DNA of 30,499 nucleotides from a virus, in IMG/VR virus record IMGVR_UViG_3300035663_000070, positions 1-30,499 of that record; one strand, given 5' to 3'. Each line of letters starts with the position of its first letter. The first letter of the stretch is position 1. The notes under the pieces were generated by a model, which saw only the letters and a list, made by a program, of their open reading frames with translations, did not search any database and was not told the DNA's origin. The position numbers were made by a program, and so were the translations under genes. This document shows, one piece after another, positions 13,690 to 19,492 of this stretch.

Positions 13690-14095
13690 TGGACTACCTT
13701 TCATTACTGGTTGAGCGGAATTGCCCAACAACCAAATACTACTACCTTGTAAGACCAGGCGCAACCTTATTATTTATGCATTACCTTGCATAATTATTCA
13801 CTCTAATATTACATGGGCATACATGGTACACCGTGTAACATTACACCAGTGGTTGCATTACTCCGCTGTAACATTAGTTTAATAAATCTTTATGGGGCGG
13901 TCAGGCAGGTGTAAGTTTAGGCGCTATGCTAAACTTACACCTGCTGTAATATTAGACACCATGCCTTTATGTGGAGTACATATTTCTACCTGTAACTTTA
14001 GAAGCTTGTAACTTTACGAAATCTAATCTTACCAACCCCGAAAATAGGCTCAAAAATAGTCTAAAATTACCTCTATTATTACACGAGGATTTGAT
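13690..14095. promoter_or_regulatory. Divergent regulatory region with operator-like array, unit A
   Basis: It lies between minus gene 13234 and plus gene 14149. On the 13234 side TTATGCA/TGCATAA (13774-13780 with 13787-13793) forms a 7-bp inverted repeat. Toward 14149 there are 12-bp sites at 13802, 13834 (perfect), 13867, 13945, and 13991 and 14007 (16 bp apart). A perfect 16-bp inverted repeat, GCAGGTGTAAGTTTAG (13905-13920) with its complement (13929-13944), has an 8-nt loop. CCTTTATG follows at 13963. The last 42 bases (14049-14090) are nearly repeated at 15389-15430. Confidence 0.6.
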
Positions 14096-14152
14096 ATGCT
14101 CATTGTGTCGGTAATAATGCCGACCAATAATCCGAAGGGTAAAATTACATGA
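14096..14152 (+). CDS. Possible 18-residue leader peptide
   Basis: The ATG at 14096 follows GAGGAT, and the frame reads 18 codons (MLIVSVIMPTNNPKGKIT) to a TGA that overlaps the ATG of gene 14149 (ATGA). Translation of this short frame would carry ribosomes straight onto the 14149 start and through the 12-bp site that sits between. Short frames arise by chance, so this is a weak call resting on the ribosome site and the exact overlap. Confidence 0.3.
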   Translation: MLIVSVIMPTNNPKGKIT

Positions 14153-14505
14153 CCACCGAATTCCAAAAGAAAATGCTCTACCTAAATGAGAGCCTTTGCA
14201 CCGTTACAGAAATTTTCACTACTGTAACTTTTGACATACTGGAAATTGACTTTGACTATGTGACTGACGGTTGCGACTATGCCGATAGCGTTACCAACCT
14301 TGCAAAATTACTGGAGGGTAAAGTTACAGCAGACGATATGCCTATGGATAATCGTGACTGGGTATCCACCGTGTTAGTCAATTCACTTGACCTAGTGATT
14401 AGCCTTGACCGCATGAGTGAAAAAGTTTCGCACATTGTCGGGCAGGACTTGTCTTTGCCAACTGACGCATTTCGCCAACTAATCGCAGAATTAGCCAACT
14501 CATAA
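14149..14505 (+). CDS. Acidic helical protein of unknown function
   Basis: 118 residues, acidic, mostly helical, with repeated hydrophobic heptads (ESLCTVTEIFTTVTFDILEI and STVLVNSLDLVISLDRMSEKV). No family recognised. GAAGGG lies upstream of the ATG, and between them is a 12-bp site (GGTAAAATTACA, 14138-14149) ending on the A of the ATG. Two more sites fall inside the coding sequence (14223 and 14317). It ends with ATAAATTACAAG immediately at the stop. It is the first of the plus-strand single-gene units. Confidence 0.62.
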   Translation: MTTEFQKKMLYLNESLCTVTEIFTTVTFDILEIDFDYVTDGCDYADSVTNLAKLLEGKVTADDMPMDNRDWVSTVLVNSLDLVISLDRMSEKVSHIVGQDLSLPTDAFRQLIAELANS

Positions 14506-14526
14506 ATTACAAGGGAGTAAAATTAC

Positions 14527-14619
14527 ATGAGCATCATCAAAATTATCTACGGGGTATTAGTCCTTTGGTCATGGCTAATCCTGCCAGTAGCACTTGCGTG
14601 GTACTTTGAGCGAGACTAA
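14527..14619 (+). CDS. 30-residue membrane micro-protein
   Basis: MSIIKIIYGVLVLWSWLILP and then VALAWYFERD: nearly the whole protein is one membrane helix. AAGGGAG precedes the start, and a 12-bp site (AGTAAAATTACA, 14516-14527) abuts the ATG exactly as in genes 14149 and 14895. The stop is embedded in another site (CTAAAGTTACA, 14616-14626). Terminator 14641 follows. It may be co-transcribed with 14149. Confidence 0.6.
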   Translation: MSIIKIIYGVLVLWSWLILPVALAWYFERD

Positions 14620-14640
14620 AGTTACAAGCAAGTAAGATAA

Positions 14641-14666
14641 GCCCCCGCCAAAAGCGGGGGCTTTTT
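14641..14666 (+). terminator. Intrinsic terminator after 14527
   Basis: GCCCCCGC (14641-14648) pairs with GCGGGGGC (14654-14661), loop CAAAA, then TTTTTC. Confidence 0.92.
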
Positions 14667-14894
14667 CTTTGCCTGGTCTAAAATTACACGGCTGTAAAAT
14701 TACAGGCAGGTGTAACTTTTGCGCTTCTCTAAAAGTTACACCTGCTGTAATATTACAAAGCTAACCTTTATGTTGAATATGCTTATGTAAAGTTACATAC
14801 CTACCCAAAAACAAATACAAAAACTAATCCAAATACCTGCTATGCTGTACTTGTTGCTCACGAGAGCGACACTTACACAGAAGGGTAAAGTTAC
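14667..14894 (+). promoter_or_regulatory. Operator-like array, unit B, upstream of 14895
   Basis: Sites at 14677 and 14693 are 16 bp apart. A perfect 15-bp inverted repeat follows: GCAGGTGTAACTTTT (14706-14720) with its complement (14731-14745) and a 10-nt loop. A perfect 12-bp site at 14746 comes next, then CCTTTATG (about 14765) and TATGCT (about 14778-14783, a good -10). A perfect site at 14786 lies where the transcript would start. A last site, 14884-14895, ends on the ATG. Sites thus flank and overlap the presumed promoter. Confidence 0.6.
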
Positions 14895-15155
14895 ATGAAC
14901 ACTTACGAGGTTAGTTTCCAGTTTGAGCAAGGTGAGTTGGAATGGTGCGACAGCATGCTTTACGATGCATCGGACATCAAGGACTTGATCAAGGAAGTCC
15001 GCAAAGACATCAACGCATTCAAGGCAGACTTCAAGGGTCGGAAGGGTTACTCAATGAAGGTGATCTTTGCACAGCAACACGAAGAAGAAGGTGTACTGGA
15101 AGAAGGCGAAGAAGACATCACCGATGAGTTTCCAGAGTCAATGCTCGCTGACTAA
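14895..15155 (+). CDS. Small acidic protein of unknown function
   Basis: 86 residues. The N-terminal half (NTYEVSFQFEQGELEWCDSM) predicts beta-strands, a central helix is rich in K and D (IKDLIKEVRKDINAFKADF), and the tail is very acidic (EEEGVLEEGEEDITDEFPES). The charge pattern recalls DNA-mimic or protein-inhibitor proteins, but no family is recognised. Start: AAGGG plus a 12-bp site abutting the ATG. The stop is followed at once by another site and by terminator 15173, so it is a single-gene unit. Confidence 0.65.
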   Translation: MNTYEVSFQFEQGELEWCDSMLYDASDIKDLIKEVRKDINAFKADFKGRKGYSMKVIFAQQHEEEGVLEEGEEDITDEFPESMLAD

Positions 15156-15172
15156 AATTACAAGCGAGTAAG

Positions 15173-15203
15173 AAAACCCCTGCGCCCTCCGCAGGGGTTT
15201 TTC
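15173..15203 (+). terminator. Intrinsic terminator after 14895
   Basis: CCCCTGCG (15177-15184) pairs with CGCAGGGG (15190-15197) around CCCTC, extended by A-T pairs and followed by TTTTTC. Confidence 0.9.
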
Positions 15204-15440
15204 TTTGCCCCCGTTTTCTAAAGTTACATGCCTGTAAAATTACAGGCGGGCGTAATATTTGAGCTTCACCAAATATTACGCCCGCAGTAACATTAGACCC
15301 TTGTAAGATTAGTTTAGTGTAAGTTTATGAAAGTAATATTACCAACCATGTTTTATCGTAATAGTAATGTTACTTAGCCTTTATATACCTCAAAAATTGC
15401 CTAAAATTACTTCTATTATTACACGAGGATAGGTTAGTAT
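15204..15440 (+). promoter_or_regulatory. Operator-like array, unit C, upstream of 15441
   Basis: Sites at 15217 and 15233 are 16 bp apart. A perfect 16-bp inverted repeat, GCGGGCGTAATATTTG (15246-15261) with its complement (15270-15285), has an 8-nt loop. Variant sites follow at 15286, 15302, 15318, 15332 and 15363, some again 16 bp apart. ATTAGTTTAGT (15308-15318) recurs upstream of 16403. The last 42 bases before the ribosome site (15389-15430) match 14049-14090 at 39 of 42 positions. Confidence 0.6.
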
Positions 15441-15938
15441 ATGGTTATGACTAATTATCAGAGAAACCCATACCCTTATATTACAGCCGACCTTGTAGAT
15501 GATATCTGCGAGATGTATGACGATGGCGTACCGCCTGCAGAAATTGCCGACTGGTTCGGTCTGCGTAAAGTTACAGTCAAGGAACTTTTGAAAGATGTAT
15601 TCCCTACCGATATTTACGGCAACCTATTGGTTATAGGTAGGGGTAAAGGTGGGCGAGTAGTCCTGCCTAAAATTACAGAGCCCGACATTTTCGCTTGTCA
15701 ATTAGCGTTGCTGAAATCTATCGGGGATAATGCGGTGCATGAATTCTTTGAGAAGGTTAGGGAAAATTACCCTACAGTAACTTTAGCAATAGAGAATACG
15801 CCTGTCTATAACGATTTCTACACTACGCCTGAATTAGAAATTGAGACCGACATAGAGACCGACTGGGTATATGGCAAAGAGGGTGGGCTATCATGGGCGC
15901 TAGAGCATAGCCAGGAATACAGCGAACGGCTCGTGTAA
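15441..15938 (+). CDS. Putative helix-turn-helix DNA-binding protein
   Basis: 165 residues. LVDDICEMYDDGVPPAEIAD followed by WFGLRKVTVKELL (about residues 18-50) is a clear helix-turn-helix of the kind seen in phage regulators and resolvase C-termini. The C-terminal part is acidic and not recognised. Two 12-bp sites lie inside the gene (15564 and 15666), and one (15934) spans its stop. As the only obvious HTH protein inside the repeat region, it is a candidate to bind the palindromes. That is inference. An in-frame ATG six bases downstream is also possible. Confidence 0.65.
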   Translation: MVMTNYQRNPYPYITADLVDDICEMYDDGVPPAEIADWFGLRKVTVKELLKDVFPTDIYGNLLVIGRGKGGRVVLPKITEPDIFACQLALLKSIGDNAVHEFFEKVRENYPTVTLAIENTPVYNDFYTTPELEIETDIETDWVYGKEGGLSWALEHSQEYSERLV

Positions 15939-16402
15939 AGTTACACACGAGTAAAGTTACACACCAGTAAAGTTACCAAGCTGTAAAATTACAGAGCTTG
16001 GGGCTGGTGTAAGTTTTGCGCTCTACTAAAACTTACACCAGATGTAATATTACCCGTGTGTATCATTAGTTTAGTATGTTTTATGGATGTAACATTACCT
16101 GATCTCACCTTTACGGAGATGTAACTTTACACTCGTGTAACTTTACGACCCCCGATCTAGGCGATCTCGCCGCTCTGTGTAACATTAGCCCCGATCATGT
16201 AATATTAGAATTTCTCGTGTAACAATAGACTTGTAACCATATTGTAACAATGTCGGTGATATATCTCATATGGGCATTGGGTTTGCGGGCATTGTTACGA
16301 TCTGATTACCTTGCGATCTATTGCCCTATCCATTATCGTAATGAATGTCAAAGCAATACCGCCGAGACACACTCTACGGAGTGAGATCACTAAGGAATAA
16401 CC
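15934..16402 (+). repeat. Operator-like array, unit D: four tandem 12-bp sites at 16-bp period
   Basis: Sites start at 15934, 15950, 15966 and 15982, an exact 16-bp period. CTGGTGTAAGTTTT (16004-16017) and its complement (16028-16041) form a 14-bp hairpin with a 10-nt loop. Sites follow at 16043, 16088, and 16120 and 16136 (16 bp). Those at 16178, 16198 and 16218 are 20 bp apart. Near the 16403 start CACTC/GAGTG (16370-16374 with 16379-16383) encloses TACG, a UNCG-type loop, then AAGGAAT. No terminator is seen right after 15441, so the HTH gene may read into this region. No other gene is seen here. Confidence 0.62.
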
Positions 16403-16684
16403 ATGTCAGCATTTGAATTTGAATTCATTGACGAAGGTTCAATGGAATTCACCCAACGAGGTCGCAAGTCTAATGTTCCACCAGCATTGGTTGAAGCGAT
16501 CAAGACCATGCCAAAGGGCAAGGGCGTTCGCCTGTCAGCCTTGAAGGTCAATGTCAAGTCAGCAACGGTCAAGACCGATAAGGCTCGGATCGGCGCAACC
16601 ATTCGCTCGGCAAGTGTTCAAGCGAAGGTCAAAGTGCAAATTCTCTGGTCGCCAGATGGTGTGCCGCAGATCGTGCGCAAGTAA
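16403..16684 (+). CDS. RGRKS-family small basic protein (paralog 1)
   Basis: 93 residues. The N-terminal FEFEFIDEGSMEFTQRGRKS is shared with the proteins at 17254 and 18049. The middle is basic (KGKGVRLSALKVNVKSATVK), then KARIGATIRSAS, then a beta-rich end, VKVQILWSPDGVPQIVRK. RGR is the core of AT-hook-like minor-groove motifs, so DNA binding is plausible, but no family is recognised. The start has AAGGAAT. The stop is followed by a 12-bp site and terminator 16709: a single-gene unit. Confidence 0.68.
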   Translation: MSAFEFEFIDEGSMEFTQRGRKSNVPPALVEAIKTMPKGKGVRLSALKVNVKSATVKTDKARIGATIRSASVQAKVKVQILWSPDGVPQIVRK

Positions 16685-16708
16685 CTAAAGTTACACGCCC
16701 GTAAGAGT

Positions 16709-16739
16709 AGCCTGTCTCGTAACCCCTGCGAGACAGGCT
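16709..16739 (+). terminator. Hairpin terminator after 16403
   Basis: AGCCTGTCTCG (16709-16719) pairs perfectly with CGAGACAGGCT (16729-16739), 9-nt loop, followed by CTCTATTATT. The T-tract is weak, so termination may be partial. Confidence 0.75.
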
Positions 16740-17090
16740 CTCTATTATTACACGACAGTAAAATTACATGGTTGTAATTTTTTTTGCCCAAAGTCCGTGT
16801 AATATTACAGGCGGGGCGGGTGTAACTTTTGCTCTCCACTAAAAGTTACACCCGTTGTAATATTACAGGAGCTCTCACTATTTTTAGTAACATTACGGAA
16901 CACCGCCTGGGCTCTCTGTAACTTTACAGGAATGTAATTCTAGACCTTTATCTTTACGGTATAAGCTTCTGTAACATTAGATGTAACTTTAGGGGATTAT
17001 GTCCCCAAATAGACCCGAAAAAAAGTTCTGTAATATTAGAAAAGCTGAGTTTTTGGGTTCGGCATTGGCTAGCCTTTGGGTTAGCGGTTG
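16740..17090 (+). promoter_or_regulatory. Operator-like array, unit E
   Basis: CTCTATTATTACACGA (16740-16755) repeats the core of the 42-bp element. 12-bp sites start at 16757, 16773 (16 bp), 16798 and 16856 (both perfect), 16886, 16917 (perfect) and 16933 (16 bp), 16970, 16982 and 17029. The hairpin CGGGTGTAACTTTT (16817-16830) with its complement (16841-16854) has a 10-nt loop. CCTTTAT at 16945 is followed by TATAAGCTT, aligning with the -10 region of unit B. No ORF is seen. Confidence 0.58.
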
Positions 17091-17163
17091 ACCCCAGCCG
17101 TGAGGTACGGCAAGTCGGTAATTTTAGACTTGTAGGCTCACGGTGTCCGCACTGAAGTTGGGG
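17091..17163 (+). ncRNA. Candidate structured RNA or leader element
   Basis: Nested pairings enclose one another: CCCCA/TGGGG (17092-17096 with 17159-17163), CCGTGAG/CTCACGG (17098-17104 with 17137-17143) and CAAGTC/GACTTG (17111-17116 with 17127-17132). The innermost loop holds a 12-bp-type site (GGTAATTTTAGA). GCCGT/ACGGC (17097-17101 with 17107-17111) is an alternative. It lies about 90 bases before the 17254 ATG. It could be a leader RNA structure or a DNA-level operator. Confidence 0.4.
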
Positions 17164-17253
17164 ATGGGTAGGTAGTGTACCTTCCAAAAATTACACTGAG
17201 GTAACACTAGGCATAGTGTTATTGCCAAATCAAAACTTACAAGGATGTAACTA

Positions 17254-17550
17254 ATGGCTGACGATTTCTCGTTTGAGTTCATTGGTGAAAACGAACTTGA
17301 GTTTACTAGCCGTGGTCGTAAGTCAACCGTTCCACCTCAACTTGTTGAGGCGTTGCGTAAACTTACACCAAAGCAAGCGCTCAAGTTGACTTCCTTTTCG
17401 GTTGACATGAAGTCTGCCAAAGCAAAGACTGATAAAGCCCGTTACGGTGCTATTATCCGTTCTGCCAGCAAGCAGGCTAATGTTACAGTAACCATCATGT
17501 GGTCGTCATCAGGCGTACCGCAAGTGGTTCGCACCGAAAAGCGCAAGTAA
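17254..17550 (+). CDS. RGRKS-family small basic protein (paralog 2)
   Basis: 98 residues. FSFEFIGENELEFTSRGRKS, then TVPPQLVEALRKLTPKQALK, KARYGAIIRSASKQA and VTIMWSSSGVPQVVR align end to end with the 16403 protein. There are no indels of note in the core. A pair of sites (17230 and 17246, 16 bp apart) covers the ribosome-binding region, with AAGGA between them. Two sites fall within the gene (17356 and 17476) and one spans its stop (17546). Function unknown; probable DNA-binding protein by its basic charge and RGR motif. Confidence 0.68.
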   Translation: MADDFSFEFIGENELEFTSRGRKSTVPPQLVEALRKLTPKQALKLTSFSVDMKSAKAKTDKARYGAIIRSASKQANVTVTIMWSSSGVPQVVRTEKRK

Positions 17551-17626
17551 AGTTACACCATAGTAACTCAACTCTGAGCGTCTGACGGTAAGTACGGAGC
17601 GTCTAAAATTACGCTTGGCAACAGAA

Positions 17627-17718
17627 CCCCAGCAAGCGGGCATAATATTCCAGCCCTGTAACAGTAGGCATACTGATTACAGCGTTGTCTGAATAACCCC
17701 GCTTGTTGGGGATATTTT
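17627..17718 (+). terminator. Long-loop terminator after 17254
   Basis: CCCCAGCAAGCGGG (17627-17640) pairs with CCCGCTTGTTGGGG (17698-17711), 13 pairs plus one G-T, and is followed by ATATTTTTTT. The 57-nt loop contains two imperfect 12-bp sites (17641 and 17657, 16 bp apart), so protein binding could affect folding or termination. Confidence 0.7.
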
Positions 17719-17989
17719 TTTGCCTACCCTAAAGTTACACGGCTGTAAAGTTACAGAAGCTACCTGGTCGTTCTAAAGTTACACGGGGCTGCCTGGCTGT
17801 CCTGTAATATTACAGCGGGCGGGTGTAATTTTTGGTCTATTCAAAAAATTACACCCATGTAATATTACACGAAACCTTTATCTAATTGAGTATGCTTATC
17901 TGTATCTTTACATTAGAACAAATCCAATTCCGAATTCTAATTCAAATCTTTATGTGAACCTTTATGACAACCTTATTTTTAGACAAAAA
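17719..17989. promoter_or_regulatory. Operator-like array, unit F
   Basis: Sites start at 17728 and 17744 (16 bp), 17772, 17803 (perfect), 17842 and 17858 (16 bp, the second perfect). The inverted repeat GGGTGTAATTTTT (17821-17833) with its partner ending in ACACCC (about 17843-17856) is the same kind of element as in units A-E. CCTTTATCT (17876-17884) then TATGCTTATC (17890-17899) aligns with unit B. No plus-strand gene follows; instead the minus gene 18049 converges from the right. The array may therefore be a remnant of a lost unit, or may act at a distance. Confidence 0.55.
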
Positions 17990-18021
17990 AATAAGGCTTA
18001 GGTTTTACCCTAAGCCTTATT
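17984..18021 (-). terminator. Bidirectional-looking terminator of gene 18049
   Basis: AATAAGGCTTAGG (17990-18002) and CCTAAGCCTTATT (18009-18021) form a 13-bp stem with a 6-nt loop. On the minus strand it ends in a run of T. It closes the 18049 gene. Confidence 0.87.
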
Positions 18022-18048
18022 GAAATGAGAGACTATAGTTTTAGCTAT

Positions 18049-18384
18049 TTATTTAGTTTTACCCTTAACTGAAGTAAAACGAATAGCTGGAACTGTTTCC
18101 TTATGCCAACGGATTTCTGAACCATAACCCAAATTCTTAGCCAATGTACGAAGCATTGCTGCAACTTTAGCCTTATAGTTTTTGATATCCTTAATGTCAG
18201 TCAAATCCGAAGGAATTGCCAAACTTGAAATGATAACAAATTGCTTTTTTGCAACTGAATCATTTTTCTTGATCATTTCCTTAACTGAATTAACAAACTT
18301 TTCGTCAAGATTAGATTTACGCCCTCTCTTAGCGAATTCCATTTCATTTTCGTTAATAAATTCAAATTGCATTTCTTGTTCCAA
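18049..18384 (-). CDS. RGRKS-family protein (paralog 3), AT-rich and divergent
   Basis: 111 residues from a TTG at 18384. The TTG is chosen because AGGA lies seven bases upstream and because the resulting N-terminus (ten residues through FEFI) matches the length in the 17254 paralog; an ATG at 18372 is the alternative. FEFINENEMEFAKRGRKS is shared with 16403 and 17254. The rest is longer and diverged (a 15-residue insert, KKQFVIISSLAIPSDL), with IRWHKETVPAIRF in place of the WS.DGVPQ end. Its base composition is that of the AT-rich right flank, unlike its paralogs. Confidence 0.66.
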   Translation of the reverse strand: MEQEMQFEFINENEMEFAKRGRKSNLDEKFVNSVKEMIKKNDSVAKKQFVIISSLAIPSDLTDIKDIKNYKAKVAAMLRTLAKNLGYGSEIRWHKETVPAIRFTSVKGKTK

Positions 18385-19104
18385 TGTTTTATCCTATTCT
18401 TTGTTTAATTGTTTATTTGATTATTTATTTATTTGAGAAATTAATCTCTCATTTCGTTAACCATTCTATCGTCTAATCCAATGAAAACCAACCTTGCCCA
18501 AAAATTAACCTGAAAAATATTAGATCAGTGATCTATTGTTTTACCCATTTTTTTATCCGTTTGTTGCCCTGTAATATTACACACCATTGTAATAATACGC
18601 CCTTGTAATATTACATGGAGTATATATAAAAAAATAGGTAAAGGTTTATCTAATCTTTTAGATAAACCAATACCTTTATGGGACATCTATTATTCAACTA
18701 GTTATCTGAGGTCTTACATCATTGTAATTTCAAGCTAATGCCTGATCTATTAGGCAGACCTAATTCACCCCCAAATTCAATTACGAATTCTTGGATATAA
18801 TTGTTCACTAATATCCTCTTGATATATCACACTAAATAATTTACATAGATGATGATATAAATTTTGGGGAATATATATATTTATCTTTCTAGAACCTTTA
18901 TAAGGGGCTATATAGGGTCTCATTGTATGTCGCATATAAAAATCCTAAGGAAATAGGGTATATTTACCTTATTTTGTATGGTTTTCGTATAAAACACCTA
19001 TGTATTTAATAGATTTTACACCTTTATTGAGCGTTTACCACAACAAGTTAGGTATACGGTATGGCTTTCTTTAGGTATACGGGTAGCTTATTCCTAGACA
19101 ATTC
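18385..19104. promoter_or_regulatory. AT-rich intergenic region with last palindrome array
   Basis: No gene is supported. 18570-18615 holds three sites (18570 and 18604 perfect, 18588 imperfect; the last two 16 bp apart). A hairpin follows, GGTTTATCTAA/TTAGATAAACC (18643-18653 with 18658-18668), extended by AGGTA/TACCT outside. Then comes CCTTTATGGG, the same order as in units A-F. Beyond 18700 the sequence is AT-rich; TTAGGTATACGG occurs twice (about 19048 and 19070) as a direct repeat. Promoters for the minus gene 18049 should lie near 18390-18450. Confidence 0.5.
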
Positions 19105-19296
19105 CTATTTGATAGACCAATACCATTCATCTTCCTTATCCCAATCTATCTCTTCTCCTACCGTATCCAGAGTGTCCAACAGTTTCTTTTCTCTGAGGTA
19201 ATCCTTTAGTATCTCTACCATAGTGATCAATAGATATACCCCGCCAAATATCGCAAGATACGAGGCAACCATTTTTAGAAACAGATCCGTAGTCAT
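19105..19296 (-). CDS. Small single-span membrane protein
   Basis: 63 residues from the ATG at 19296, preceded by AAGGAT; a longer reading to 19329 has no better site. LFLKMVASYLAIFGGVYLLI is the membrane helix, followed by a charged stretch (EILKDYLREKKLLDTLDTV) and an acidic tail, EEIDWDKEDEWYWSIK. Unknown. It is the last gene of the minus-strand micro-gene run; no clear terminator follows. Confidence 0.58.
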   Translation of the reverse strand: MTTDLFLKMVASYLAIFGGVYLLITMVEILKDYLREKKLLDTLDTVGEEIDWDKEDEWYWSIK

Positions 19297-19300
19297 ATCC

Positions 19301-19492
19301 TTATCCCTTCTCAATCGTAAAGTGAACAATATGCCAATCTGGGAATTGATCTCTAACCATCATGTGATCTATGACCTCATCCAGTTCTAATTCCCGCTTG
19401 CATTTCTTACAATAAACCAGAACCTTTTCCCCGTCTTTTAAAACACTCAAAGGGAAGTTCCCATACTTTTCCATAAGTTCATTGGCACTCAT
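19301..19492 (-). CDS. Small protein with CxxC motif
   Basis: 63 residues from the ATG at 19492, chosen for GGGG seven bases upstream. SVLKDGEKVLVYCKKCKREL has a single CKKC pair and ends in a His-containing segment (HMMVRDQFPDWHIVHF), so one zinc could be bound by C2H2-type ligands. Unknown function. It overlaps the end of the 19479-19649 gene by 14 bases. Confidence 0.55.
   Translation of the reverse strand: MSANELMEKYGNFPLSVLKDGEKVLVYCKKCKRELELDEVIDHMMVRDQFPDWHIVHFTIEKG

Noticed and set aside
13349-13752. Plus-strand frames opposite gene 13234
   Set aside because: Gene 13234 on the minus strand is confirmed by its paralog and terminator; these are shadows.
16390-17187. Minus-strand frames of 70-77 codons in units D-E
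   Set aside because: They run through palindromes, hairpins or gene 16403 in antisense, with no ribosome sites.
12930-18620. The repeat array as a CRISPR
   Set aside because: Repeats are 12-bp palindromes with linkers of 4 bp or irregular length, spread over genes and gaps; no 25-40 bp repeats with uniform spacers and no cas genes are present.
12930-18620. The region as a plasmid iteron origin
   Set aside because: No Rep protein, DnaA box cluster or clear unwinding element was recognised, and sites are spread among many genes rather than grouped. It remains an untested alternative, not a call.
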